Shown: positions 46,101 through 58,520 of the stretch, one piece after another
How positions within the stretch are numbered: the first letter of the stretch is position 1
How the letters are laid out: every line of letters starts with the position of its first letter
NCBI GenBank assembly: GCA_017506865.1
Contig: JAFCMP010000390.1
Location: 124,001 to 188,000 of the forward strand
Length of the DNA: 64,000 nt
Origin: Tribonema minus
Lineage: Eukaryota > Sar > Xanthophyceae > Tribonematales > Tribonemataceae
Reading direction: 5' to 3'
Notes under the pieces: generated by a model
What the model saw: the letters and a program-made list of their open reading frames with translations, nothing else
What the model was told of the DNA's origin: nothing
Databases searched by the model: none
Position numbers and translations under genes: made by a program

Positions 46101-49100
46101 TTACGGCTGCCGCGACGCATCCCGTCACACTGCTGCGACAACTTCACCTGGGACGCCCCGCCCCCCCCCCCCCACACCCCCCGCTCCCCCCCCCCCCCCT
46201 CCCCCCCAGCCGCGAAAGCTCCCAAGCAGCTCGGCACGTGCAGCGGCGGCCAGTACCAGGCATGCACCACCTCCGGCGCCGCCTGCAAGGCTGACTGGGA
46301 GTGCTGCAGCCGGCGGTGCCGCGCCGCCGCCGGGCAGTGCGCGCCGATCAACGTCGACACCACCCCCGCGCCCACCCCCGCGCCGACCCCTGCACCCACG
46401 ACCCCCGCTCCGACAGCGGCGCCTACCGCGGCGCCCACTGAAAGCACGCGGGGGCCGTCGGCGGCGCCCACTGCGGTGGACACGCCGGCGCCCGTGGCGA
46501 CGCCGGCGCCGACGCCGGGCGCGACGACGCCGCAGCCCGTGCGCGCGTTGGACGCCGTGCTGTCGGCGACGCTCGTGGCGCCGTACTACAGCGTGGCAGG
46601 TGCGCAATGTCGCTGCCGCAGCGATCGTGTGCGCGCGCGCACGCGTGTCGTCCAGCGAAAAATGTGGACCGCATGGATGGAGGAGACGTCACCCCATCGT
46701 CGCTTCGCGCACGGCATGGCTTGTGCTCGAGCGCCTGTCGGGGCGCGATACGCTTCTGCGAGCAAGAGCTGTCCAGTGCTTCGTGACCCGTATGTGGCGC
46801 TGGCGCCGTTGCGTGCGGCGGAGCTGTCCCGCCCCCCCAAATCTCGCTTCGATCGAGCAGTGCCGATGCAGAGCTCTTTGCGCGATAGCATACAGAAAGT
46901 CTCCGGCCGGGGCAACCGCTCGTGACCACCGCAGCATTCTCACTGACATATGCTGAGACATGCTGACAGCAGCCCCGCTCGCATCCCGTCTGCGCAGGCT
47001 CGGAGGGCAGGGACCGGTCGACGGCGGCGCTGGCGGCGCTGTTCGGCGTGACGGACAGCCAGGTCCGGCTCGGCGGCAAGGTCGACGAAAGGTGCGTGCG
47101 CGTACCGTAGACGACAGCGCTCTGCAGGAAAAATTGCTGCGGTCGCCCCGCGCACTGGCGTGGGCTCAGCGCTGCTGCTGCGGTTCAAATCCGCGGCCGC
47201 TCTGTGCGCACACGACTGGCATGCCTTCCGCAACGTGCGTCGCATCCGCCGCAGCCGCTCAAAACCACCCACCCGCCGGCGCTCTCGCGGCGGCACCGCG
47301 CGCTCGATTGCAGGGGACGCGCTCCGCACGTGAACGTGGCTCGCAGGGCACACACACGCACTGACGCGCCCCCCCCCCCCCCCCCCCCCCATCCCTCCTC
47401 TCCCAGACGCCGTTTGGTGATGCCGGCCGTACGGCGATCACAACCCGCGGCCGCGGCCGCAGCGTTGCCGACGCAGCGGCGGCACAAGCGCGCGCTGGCA
47501 GCACCCAGCGCGCCGCTGGACCCTAGCCGGCAGGTATATCTGGACTTTGACGTGGTGTATCAGGGGGCCAACGCGGCGGGGGAATCGCTCTCGAGTCTCA
47601 AAGTGAGTCGTGGTGTGTCGGTCAGGCGCATTTGACGGTGCGCCACGTGCAGGGCAGCGCCGGCTGTGGTGCACGGCAGCTTGTGATCCCCTGCGCGATG
47701 CGATGGTATGCTGCGGAACGCGTGGTTTTAGAGGTGTGCCACACAACACGCGTTTTATGGGCCACAAGGACGACGACGAGACGTTTTACTTGGCTGAGCT
47801 CATACATGCTGCGCGCTCTGATGCCCTTGTTCGCTAAGCAGTTTGCTGCTGACCTCAATCAAAATAAGGGCTAGGTCCACCATGCACGTTGATGATCAAC
47901 TTCAACATGCCTCCGTGCAGTTTCTGCTGCAGTGCGGAGCGTCACAGCTGACGCTTGGCTCATACCTGCCCCTTTCGCCCGCCAGTCCGTGTACTCTACA
48001 GGGCTGGACACGTTGGCGACGGACATTGGCGCTGAGCCCGACATGGTCGCAATACAGGGGTGAGTGTATGCTCGGCGCCTTTGCGGAACCGGCCTGTCTG
48101 CAGAGCGGTGATGTCGACCCCTGCCGCGTCAGCATCGTATGCCGCGTTCATCACTGCTCAGCTGCTGTGGTTCTGCCGTTGACGGCCTTTGAGCGCTTGA
48201 CGTCTGCGTTTGATGCCAGTTTGCCTGGCACAGCTCCAGATGGCAATTGCACGATGGATTGTGCGCACCAGACCTGGGCAAGGCACGCATTGCGGCATCA
48301 CGGGCTCTCTCGTCCCTGCAGCACACGTACTGCTGGTTGTGAAAGGCGCGCCGTATTTGTCTCCACGAGCCATTCCGCCAAGCCGCGTGCGACGCTTCTC
48401 TCCTCCAATGTTCCAAGACAGATGGATGCTCCTTCTTGTCCGCTCTTCAAGCAGGTACTTTGCGACACATGTTGCAGGGCGCGGCACAGAATGGCAGCCC
48501 CTCGCAGAATCGGGCATCTGCCACGGCCACTCTGCTTCCGCTGTCACTCCTGCCACGCATGCGCAGCGCACAAGTGTTGCAACTCCGCAAGCTACAGCAC
48601 CACCACTCTCATGGCCCTCGCCGCTGCTGCACCTTGACACATGCTCCCTCGCAACAATGCAGGGTGCGCACGCTACCGCCTCTCTGCGCCTCGCAGCCTG
48701 CCAGCTTCTCCAGCAGCACATCGGCCGCCGCTGTACTCCCTGCCTCTTAGATCCTTCTCTGCGGCCGGGCCCCTCGTGCGCCCCCCCTCCCTGCGTCGCG
48801 CGCTTGCAGTCGCCGGTGCGGCGCTGCTGCGAGCTGCCATGCCAGCCACCTTGCCAGGCAGCGAATGGCGCTCGCACACACAGGCGCTCATGAACCGCAG
48901 ACTGCGCTGTCAATACCTGCCCTTGCGGCACTCCGGCAACTCTCAAGGCGCCGCTCCCCCCCCCCCCCCCCCCCCCTCCTAGATTCCGCTAATCTCTCAG
49001 CGTGGAGGTCGGTGCCGCCGCCGTCGCCAGACGCCATATCATCCTGCGCTTCCGATCGCAGAGCGCGCTGCCTCCGCCCATCGCCGCTCCGCACTTTCTC

Positions 49101-51634
49101 GCACACACCACTCTCTCCTCTCGAGCACAGCGCACTTGTCCTGACACGCCCCCTCCCCCCCCCACACACACACGCGAATACGCATCCGCGCAGGCTCTCG
49201 TCGGCGCGCTCGCGGCCGCTGCTGCCGGACGTGCGCCTCGTCACCCTCTTTGCGCCGCCGGAGTACCTCGCGCAGTCGTCGCTGACGCTCAGCGGCGACG
49301 CCGCCGCCGCGGACGACATGAGCGCGGCGCACGCGTACTGCGCGCTGTGGTTCATGGTCTTTGTCATCGCCGCGACCATCGCCGCGGCGCTGTGCTGCTG
49401 GGGCGGCGCCGCGTGGTGGTACCCGCGCGCGGGGGGGCAGGTGCGTCGCCGCCGCAGCGCGCGCACTCGCGTGTCTGCATTGCGCATGACGCTGAGCGTC
49501 GGCTTTGATGCGCTGCTGCGTGTCCGAGGCGGGCTGCATGTGGTGTGGTGGTGCGGGCTGCAGTGACTGTTGCGGCAGCGACGCGCCAGGATATGGTGGT
49601 TGCACTTCTGGACTTGTGGTTGGCACGACACGGCCCTCGCGTTAGTCTTGATGTGCGAAGCGGCTCTCGTGCGTGTCTCGCTGGCCGGGCTTGAACTGCT
49701 TGTGTCACCGCAGCCCCCTGCGCCGCGCATGCAGTGCGATATGCCTTGCTGCTCCTACACACGCGGGCATCTGAGCAGCATGGTTTCAGTTCCCGTTCTT
49801 CTATTGCAGGATGGCGTGCATGACGGCATCGTCGCTGGCACCGGCAGGCACTGTGCGCGTCGTGTAGCCACTAAACCAGCAGTGACATGCTATATCGTCC
49901 TGCGCTGCCAGCTGCGCCTGCGCAATCACCGCAACTGGTCACGTATCTGAGGGAGCCCGCTCAGTTGTTTTCGACCCATCCCAGTTGCACTGTGCCCATT
50001 CCACCCCCCCCCCCCCCCTGCCGCAGCGCAAGCCCTTCGACAAGTTCCGCCGGCGCGTGGACCTGCGCGCCGCCGGCAACACGGACCGCACCACGTCCAG
50101 CGAGGCGAGCCACAGCGCCAAGCCGAGCGCGCTCGCGGGCGCTGTGCCCATCGCCGCCGCCGCCGCGCCGTCGTCCTCCGCGCCGCCGCCGCGCCTGCTG
50201 CTGCACGACCCCGCCAGCGGCGACCTCGACTGGAACCTGTCGCCGAGCAGCGGTGGCTCGCTGTCGCAGCCGCCGACGGGGCGCGGCGGCAGCGGCGGCG
50301 GCAGCGGCGGCGGCGGCGGCGGCGCGCTGAGCTCGGCGTCCACGCGCAGCGGCGGCCGCGCGCTCGCGGCGGGCGACCGCGCGCGGCGCGAGCACCGGCG
50401 CCACAGCAGCGCGAGCGGCAGCGGCGAGCTCATCGGCCTGCACTTCCCGTTCAACGACGCCGACGTCATGCAGCCGACACCGCGCTCGCTGCTGCTGGAC
50501 GACGTGGACGACATCAGCCTCGCGACGGCGTCCACGACCGCCGCGGTGCACGTGGCGAGCGAGGCCGCGGAGGGCGGGGCGCACGGCAGCGGCGGCGGCG
50601 GCGGCGGCGGCGCGCCGCTGGGCAGCGCCGGCCTCGCCGCCGCGGCCGCCGCCGCCGGCGGCAGCATGAGCTCTCTGAGCGACGATGGCGTCTTGGCAGC
50701 GGACCGTGCGGCGGCGGCGGCCGCGGCTGACACCAACACAGCCGCAGCTGCGCAACCTTCGGACGCTGGCGCAGAAGCGGCGGCGTTCGTGTCGCCGCCG
50801 GTGGTGCGCGCGGCCTCGCCGGCGCTGGGCAACGCGGCCGTGGCGGCCGCGGTGGCTGCGGCGGCGGCGGCGGTGATGACGGGGCCCGCAAGCTACAACA
50901 GGCCCTCGGAGATTGTCATGGAGGAGGAGGAGGGGACGGCGGCGCGCGCCGCCGCGGCGGGGGAGGGCGCCCCCGTGTCGACGGTCAGCGTGGCGCCAGC
51001 GGAAGCGACGCTCGACAGCAAAGCCAGCGCCGCCGTTGCTGCTGAGCAGCCGCAGCAGCAGCAGCCACGGCCGGCGTTCAGCCTGGTGAGCCGCGCCAGC
51101 CAGTTCGGCGTGATGCGCGCGCTGATGCGCACGGGCAGCAGCGGCGACAGCGGCGGCGCGGCCGAGCCCCCTCCGCCGCTCGCTGCGGAGCTGTCGCCGG
51201 AGGACGAAGACGACGCCTCCATGACGCTGTCGCCGGACCCGAGCCCGCTGCGGCCGGCGCCAGTCGATCAAGCGGCAGCGGCGGCAGCAGCGGCGGCAGT
51301 GGCGGCGGCGGCGCCTGCTGCAGGGCGCGCGCGGCCCAGCGCCGGCGGCGCCATGCGCAGCCTGTTCACGTTTAGAAAACCGCAAGGGCGGGCAGTGCTC
51401 AGCAAGGCGGCGCTGAGCGACGCGGACGTGGCGCCGCGGCCGTCGCCGCTGACGCGCGCGGCGGCGTCGCAGCGGTGGGACGCCGAGATGGGCGGCAGCG
51501 ACTCTGATGGGTCCGGCAGTGGCGGCGGCGGTGTCAACGCCGCGGCCGCGACGCATCGCACGGTCGCCGCGTCGCCTGCGCCGTCCAGCACGGTGCAGCA
51601 TGTCAACGGCGGCGGTTTCGTGTCGATGGAGTAG
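43151..51634 (+). CDS. Single-pass membrane protein with knottin-like module, Thr/Pro stalk and long low-complexity tail
   Basis: No family recognised. Twelve exons agree in phase: 43151-43291, 43408-43496, 43608-43701, 44086-44202, 44667-44823, 46023-46046, 46210-46599, 46998-47091, 47407-47602, 47986-48059, 49194-49440 and 50027-51634, giving 1076 residues. Residues 1-200 hold scattered Cys (LDCDVCQCKGK, SKACKSYF, AAVCKSKKAAQCY, LEKCGKRDL). Near residue 215 a cystine-knot-like pattern appears, C-x7-C-x6-C-x5-CC-x3-C-x6-C, followed by TPAP/TAAPT repeats typical of an extracellular stalk. A globular part (VYLDFDVVYQG, LATDIGAEPDM, VRLVTLFAPPEYL) precedes one transmembrane helix (ALWFMVFVIAATIAAALCCW). 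The last exon encodes 535 residues rich in Ala, Ser, Gly and Pro. No N-terminal signal peptide is seen, so an upstream exon may be missing. The 24-nt exon at 46023 is the weakest link; without it this could be two genes. Confidence 0.55.
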
Positions 51635-53860
51635 AGCGACGCGCAGGGTAGGTAGGTAGGCAGGTTGTCCTCTCCGTTCCGCGCACGCGCCAGTCGCATC
51701 CGGTCCGCGCCCGCGCGCGCTTCTAGGTTTTTTGTGTCCCGGGCCCGTGGGGGCCGCTGGGCATTCTGGCGCATGCGTAGAGGTGCCAGTGGGGGGGGAA
51801 TAGGGGTCGGACAGTCGGCACCGTGTGTTCAGTCCCTGCCCCATGTGCCGCGTTTGCGCACCCTTCCCCCCCCACCACACGCCACGTCATCCTGTTCGCT
51901 GCCCTTAAAGGTGTGGTGTACCTACCCATAGGTGCTTTTTCCGAGGCAGTTCTTAATGGCGTGACGGTGCGCGGCGCCCCGCGCACAAGATGGCATTTGC
52001 CGCCCTCGTCATGGCCAATCACCGCGTTGCCCTACAATTTACGGTGTGTGTGCATGCTTTCGGCTCATAGCTCCGGTCAGCAGTCTCACACGCAGGCCTG
52101 ACACAGTTCACGTAATATCATACCAGTATGCACGATGCGGGCTGTGTGTACCTCCTTGTCCCTGCCTCCTCTGAAGCAAGGCAGTATTTCTGTGGTCTAT
52201 CCTGCTTTTGCGGTCGTCTTTGACGCATTTGATGCAGTGATGTGAAGCAGCATGATTGCGCGTTGTGCGTGCCTAGCAGGCCTCACAGACTTTGATGTCT
52301 CTCTGTGTATTGCAAGCTCTTGTGAGTTAGTACGCTTGACAAATCTGCGCGCAGAAATGTCTAGTGCTACAACAGCCAACCTTCCTGATTCTGCCCCTGA
52401 GTCAGGAAGGGCATTGCATTCCCTCGCATGTGCTCCGCTCTGTCCACGATGCTGCACCTGTGCAAAGCAATGTCCTACATGCGCACAGGTGCTGTCAACA
52501 GTGGGTGAACATTCGTGCCGTGTCTGCAGTGGACGAGGCTAACTGTTTTTGGTATGTGAGGCATTGTATGGCCATGGCGATCATCATGGCATGATGGGAA
52601 TGACATCCAGCAGCTTGTTTGAACACATAGGCACCATGACATCGTGCGATCATAGACTTCCCCCCCCCCCTGGTTTCACGGTGACCATGACGTGCACACA
52701 ATGTAAGCAGCTTCGGCCAACAGTGCACTTTGTGCCAGTAGTTGATGACAATGGCAACTTCTGTTCAATGAGCTTGTACCGACTACACTGGCGGGTACCA
52801 CACACACTGTCAGCCCCGATGACTAGTCTGGATGCCCTGAGCACTGCTGCACCTGTAATTTTTTTTTCTGTGATTCATGATTATTGGCCGTGTCATGATG
52901 ATTGCATCAGTGGCAGCTTATGAATGGCTTTGGGTTGTGAAATCAAGTAAAGCTGACACAGCAAGAACTCACCTGTTTCATAGATGCAAGGTCTTGGTGA
53001 ACTTCCGCATCACGAACTTCAAGTTCGATTTTAAAAAAGTTTGGTGAGCTCCTCAACAAGCTCAACATTGCGGGGTTGCGTTGGTGTGTTTGCTGCTGTT
53101 GACGCGCTGCTGCAGTGACGCGCGGCTGCGGCTGCGGCTGCCGCGTGCATGATTCCCTCAATTCCCTCATTGCACCAGCACCCTGAGGCAGCGGATCCTG
53201 GAGGCGCTAATGCAAATCGGTTTTATTGAGCTCGCCGTCGTGGACGCGTCGTGGACGCTACCTGGCCGGCGGCACGCACGTTAGTTTCGCAAAACCACCG
53301 TCGCGTTTTGTCCCGCCTACCGAGCCGCAGCTGCGATAACGCGCAAAAGTAGCTCGGGGCAACTTCGTCCCTGTCGCGGTCCGCTTGTGCGACCTTCTTG
53401 AACATGCGGCACAGACGTTCTTTAGATTAAATACCGCGCCACCTCACCCCCAGCTAGGACCAGAGCTAACCTCGTCAGTTGACGGCGTGCGGTCTGGGTG
53501 GGAGCAAATCTTCGGATTCTTTCCTGAACCGAAGCTGGGCAGCCTGCAGCAGCCTCTATGATGCAAGGTAAACGCGCAGGCGGCACCGCACTTCCTCATC
53601 TCATCTTACTAGACGTTTGATCACAGGGTGTTGACTAACAAATGTGTTGGATCTGCTTGTTGGATCTGCTTGGATCTGTTTGGATCTGTCTTGTCTTCTT
53701 CATTCTGTAGGAAGTCACACTGTGGAGACATCACCATGGAGACATGCCCTGTGGTGGAGACCTGCAAGTATCTTAAACCAGTTGTTTCCTGTGCACGCGG
53801 ACCCTCTGCATCCGCCTCAGACGGCGAAAAGCTGGTGACCTTGGCCCCATACGGACAGCC
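51635..53860. other. Intergenic region, no supported gene
   Basis: 2.2 kb holding a GGTAGGTAGGTAGG run just after the previous stop and short open frames on both strands. A minus-strand stretch 53068-52973 ends at a good donor (CAG|GTGAGT) but has no family support, so I leave it unannotated. Confidence 0.4.
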
Positions 53861-56800
53861 ATGACGCCCACTGGCAGTGCTGGCAGCAGCACGGCCGCGG
53901 CGGCTGCGGGTGACCAGCGGCTTCGAGACGAGGTACGAGCGCGCTGGACGTTGTGTGTCAAAAGTGCTGTGGGTACGCAAGTGTCAAGTAGCTCAAGTAT
54001 ACACTTCCCGCACCCGTAGCACACTCATAGGACTCCTGGCCCATTGGCGCAAATGAGTTAGTGACACCGTGCACGTCATGATTGAATGCCATCGGGGCAC
54101 TGCAAGCACCCCTGAAATGCCATTGCCAAGTTGAGGTTGCAATAATTCAAGTTGGTGCACATAGATTCTGCTGCTGCCAGTGCGACAGTAATCTGCTTTG
54201 TAAATTACAGCTACTAGTACAACTTAGTACCTGTTGCAGCTACTGTAGTCAGTCTGGTAGCACCTGACTCAGTCTGATCGCTATTGTATGATACTGTGCA
54301 CTCAGGCATTGTCGATACAACGCACCTCAGTACCTGTACGACTGCAGTCTCAGACTGGCAGCCGGCCTCAGCCTGAGCCTCACGCAGGTTCGGATTCCTT
54401 GGACCTTAGTATTACCAAGTTCATGATCTCCTTCAACCCAAAAAAGTTCTGCTTTCAAATTGCCCTCTCAATGTGCATGTGCACACATCGCACTGCATTT
54501 TCCACAGCCTGTCGGTCACGGCGACTTGGAGCCCGGCAGTGCTCCTGAGGACACTGCGTTCTCGAGCCGGCCGCTCATCGCAAGCTGCAACGATCATGAC
54601 TCGGAGCCAGGTCACAACGACACGTGCTGCGGCAGCGGCGGGTCAGACACCGGGGCGTCACGGTCATGGTGCGTTCAAGCCACCGTGACCGTTGGATACG
54701 ACAGTGCAGCGCTATCATGATCATGCACTGGCAGGGACCAGTCTGAAGTACTAGTACTACTAATTGTACTACCAGATGCAATCGTTTCATCACTGACATC
54801 ACTGACATTGAACTTGAACTTGAATGACGCAGCCTGGTGATTCAATATGCACAGTGCCACAGTGTCACAGCAGCCTTCGTACTACGATACGATACAAGCA
54901 AGGCCCCAACGCTGGCTCCCTCCACTGTGGTGGCACCTGCACTACTGGTAGTACCTGCTACATTGTATTTATAGTAGAGGTGTGTATCTCCGAGAGTCAG
55001 AATGAATGACGTAACTACCCATTCACCGTTTTCAATCACATGTAGATGCGGATGGCATCATCCACAGTCACTGTGGCACATGAGCCGCAGGTCGCATCCC
55101 AGATAATATATGAAACTTTCAGCATACATAATGTACTACTGTACTGGTAGTAAGTTATACTAGCCCATTAAAGACTGAGTCTTGCAATTCTTGCACAGTA
55201 CATTCTGAAACCACTGTGGCACCGTGTGACAGTGACTCGGGCGCACTGCACTGGCAGTGACCACTGACAGAAGCCCCGCCTCATCCGATGAGTTGGAGAA
55301 CCAAACACTCACTCAAATAAGCCTTCACGTTGGTAAGGTGTCATCACATATGTGGTCAAACCATGTCAATGAGTCGCTGATCCCTGGCAGGCATGTCATC
55401 TTTGTCATGTCATCTCTGTCAAAGGCAGCTTTCATGTGGTGCCATGGCTGCTCAGGCTGCAGCAGCAGACTTCATCATCCGGCAAAGCGTGAGCGGGACC
55501 CTGCTATCGTCTGCGTATGCCGCCATCACTGCAGTGACTCATCGGACGGCATATCCTTGTGCAACACGGTGACCGCACAATTTCCCTCAACATAATCTGA
55601 TCCAGTGGTATGCCATCACAGTTTGCCAATGGTAAGCAACTTCAAGTTGTTGTCTCGCCAGCGTCAGACCACTGTCAACTTCAAGTTTCAACCCCTGCGC
55701 GCCAAACTTCTGCGCCCTGCATCTTGATTGGCTTTACAACTTATCCCCCCCCCCCCCCCCCTCTGCCTGCAGCAAATGCACGCGGCCAGCATCGTCGCCA
55801 ACGCCTCAAGAAGCCCGGCACTGCACAAGGAAGCGTCTGCGTGCGCAAACGCCTGCAAGCCTTGGCAAGAGCCCGATTGCCATCGGTACCTATCACAGCG
55901 GCAATGAGAACATGTCGAGCGTCGAGCACTTCGTGAACGGGCACAGCGAGGCGACCGTTGGCGGCAGCGATGGCTCAGCACATCACTGGCAGCAGCAGCC
56001 GCCGCTGCAGCGCCGCCGAGCAACAGCGCCGCATCTGCACACGGCTCCGGTGGCGGTAGTGCGCAGCGCCCAGCAAGCGGCAGCCGCCGCAGCGGCGGCA
56101 GCCACAGCCGCAGCAGAGGCCATCGCAGCACCAGCCCCTGACGCTGCTCTGGCAGCAGCGGCGCAGCAGGCGGTTGCACGACGGTCAGCGGAGCCTGCCC
56201 AGGTGCATGTACAGGTAACAAGTCAGGAGCCACGTGTGTGTCAACTGCTGATGCGGTATCTTGACTTTTGCTGACGTGGGCTTGCATCATTGAACTCGCG
56301 GTGCCCGTGGATGCCACCGCAGTACCAATCTTCCATGCGGCAGGAGTTGAAGTTCAAAAGGCTGCGTCGCTTTTGCTTTCTCGCTGCCGACCTCAGGCTG
56401 TGCCATTCAACTCTTCAATTGAATTGTCAGCGATGATGGTGCACCGGTGGCTCACCATCACCATGCCGAGGCAGCACCTGGGCCGACGCACTGCAATGCG
56501 CGCGCCGCATGCCCAGGGCACGCTCGCACACGAACCCCCATTGAACGCCTCCCTCCCCACTCCCCCCCCCCCCCCCCCAGCTCACCCCTGCCTTCCTCTG
56601 CACGCTGCGCGGCGTCACGCGCACCTCCCGCAGGCCCCCGCCGCCCCTGCGCGCAGTGCCGACGTGCACGCGGCAGCGGCGGCGCAGCGGCTGCTCGACG
56701 TAAAGCCGCGGAGCTCACGCGGCTCGCAGGCGGCGGCGATCCTCGCACAAGCCGCAGGTGCCGTCTTCCGCCCACCCGTGACTGTGCGCGGCCGGCCCCG

Positions 56801-57370
56801 CACAGCCGCCGCAGAGCAGTCGCGCGCCGGCTGCAAGGCAGCTGCCCCCCGCGCGCCGCCGCCGACGGACGCCGACGTGAGGGATGCTGTCAACGCCGTG
56901 GAGGCGGCAGCAGCGGCGGACGCGGCAACGGCGGCGGCGGCGGCAGCGGCAGCGGCGCCGGCTGGCCGCACGGCAGCGGCGGCGGCGGCCTCAGCGCGTC
57001 TGACGAAATGCGGCAAAGGCGGCCTGCGATCGGTAGATACGCACGCGCAGGTGTCATCGTCGTCACCATTGCTGTCGCTGCAACAGCAGCAGCAGCAGCT
57101 GCAGCCGTCACTTCATGTACCATGGCTGCCAGGGCACCTTCAGCAGCAGCCGTATGAAGCATGCGCGCGGCCTGCCATGGCAGCCATAAATACAGCGGCG
57201 GCGCAGCAGCAGCATCACCAGCACCAGCAGCAAATGCCAGTGTGGCTTGAGCACCAGCAGTGGTGGCAGGAGCACCAGCAGCAGCAGCAGCAGCAGCAGG
57301 CCCTGCTTCTTCAGCACCAGCAGCGACACCACCACCTGCAACACCACCACCACCACCACCACCAGCAGCA

Positions 57371-57402
<32 letters not shown>

Positions 57403-58520
57403 TTGTCCAGCAGCAGAGCGGCTGGGCATATGCGCGCAGCAGCGGCGCCAGCAGCAGCACCGGGCTCCAGGCCGTCCAGTTCCTGCAGCAGCACAGCTCC
57501 CCCCGCGGCGGCGCACGCACCGCGCTGCCGGACGTCGCGCCCCTCCCACCTGCCTACACCCCCTCTCCCGCTGCGCACTTTGGTCTCCCCGCACCCCGCC
57601 CGCAGGCGCTGTCGGAGGGCACCGCGGGCCTGGGGCCGCGCCTCCCCGTGTTTCAGCTGCCAGCGCTCAGCACCCACTCCGTTCCCCTCAGCGAACACGC
57701 GTACGTCGAAGGCAGCGTGGCCACATTCGATGGCGTCGACGCCGGACCGCCATGGGGCCCATTAAGGGGGTACGCAGCAGGGGGCCTACGGGTCACTGCT
57801 GCGGGCGACATGCTGGCCAGCCCGTTTGCGATGCGCTTCCGACGCCCGTGGGAGGCGCAGCCGCTGGGGCGCCCCGCCAGCGCCGCCATCGGCTACGTGC
57901 AGATGGTGGGCGACGCGGGCATGGTGCAGGTGAGGCGGCGCGTCCCGGGGCGGTAGACCAGTGTGCCCGCTGCCTGACGCTACGACGAATGTTTTTCTTG
58001 ACACTCGGAATTGCAAAGGTGATGCAGCGTGTCTGAACACTCTCTAGCCACAGCCAACGCTTGTAAGACTCACTTCAACGTCAATCACGGGGCTTGTTGC
58101 TCAGCGTCCGAGCGTCGATAGGCAGGTGCACGCAGGTGCGCTGCTCAGTGACACGTACCACTGCGCACTCCAGTACTCGCATAATGCAGACCACTACTAA
58201 ATTTTGACACTTCTTGTATGCAAAGCCTCGCCGCAACGCGCGTCGCTGACATTGCGCCATTCCCGCTCTCCCACGCTCAGGCTGTGCACATGCCCACCGG
58301 CCCCGCCATCGCCTCGTGCTTCACATCGCCCAGCAACACTCCAACGACAGCGCCATCGCTGGCGCACATGAACGGCGGAGGCGTCGCCGCCGCCGCCGCC
58401 ACCACCGCCGCCTCCGGCCACAGCAGCAGCCTCACGCTGCAAGAGCTCGACGGAGCGTACAGTTACGCCCCCGTTGAATACGTGCCTGCGACGGATGCAC
58501 GTTGGTTTGATGCGGCGTGA
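53861..58520 (+). CDS. Gln/His/Ala-rich low-complexity protein, probably nuclear
   Basis: Four supported exons: 53861-53932 (starts MTPTGSAGSS), 55773-56214, 56634-57929 and 58281-58520. Exon 2 of this list starts with one base of a codon while the first ends in phase 0, so at least one exon between 53933 and 55772 is missing from my model. The visible part totals about 680 residues. It contains poly-Ala blocks, a Gln tract of about 13 preceded by seven His, repeated HQQ/QQQ segments around 57190-57420, and a better-conserved-looking C-terminal part with GYVQMVGDAGMVQ and ELDGAYSYAPVEYVP. Such composition is common in transcriptional regulators and RNA-binding condensate proteins, but no DNA- or RNA-binding domain is seen. 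A domain could lie in the missing exon(s). Confidence 0.5.
57189..57418 (+). repeat. Coding CAG/CAC trinucleotide tracts
   Basis: Alternating CAGCAG and CACCAC runs encode the poly-Gln and poly-His segments. The longest pure stretches are about 27 nt at 57274-57300 and about 36-40 nt near 57363-57402, sizes at which length variation between individuals is expected. Confidence 0.85.

Noticed and set aside
47150..47210. tRNA-like B box (GGTTCAAATCC) with a 5-bp stem at about 47180
   Set aside because: No A box at the right distance and no acceptor-stem partner upstream; it lies in an intron.
48313..48452. Possible extra exon of the 43151 gene (contains HVLLVVKGAPYLSP)
   Set aside because: Its phase does not fit the exon ending at 48059, while 48059 joins directly to 49194 in frame.
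49961..51880. A 639-codon open frame on the minus strand
   Set aside because: It is antisense to the long Ala/Ser/Gly exon at 50027-51634. GC-rich repeats keep all frames open, and the product is nearly all Arg/Ala with no domain.
52973..53068. Possible minus-strand exon ending at a good donor
   Set aside because: No homologue recognised, no partner exon in phase, and a competing frame.
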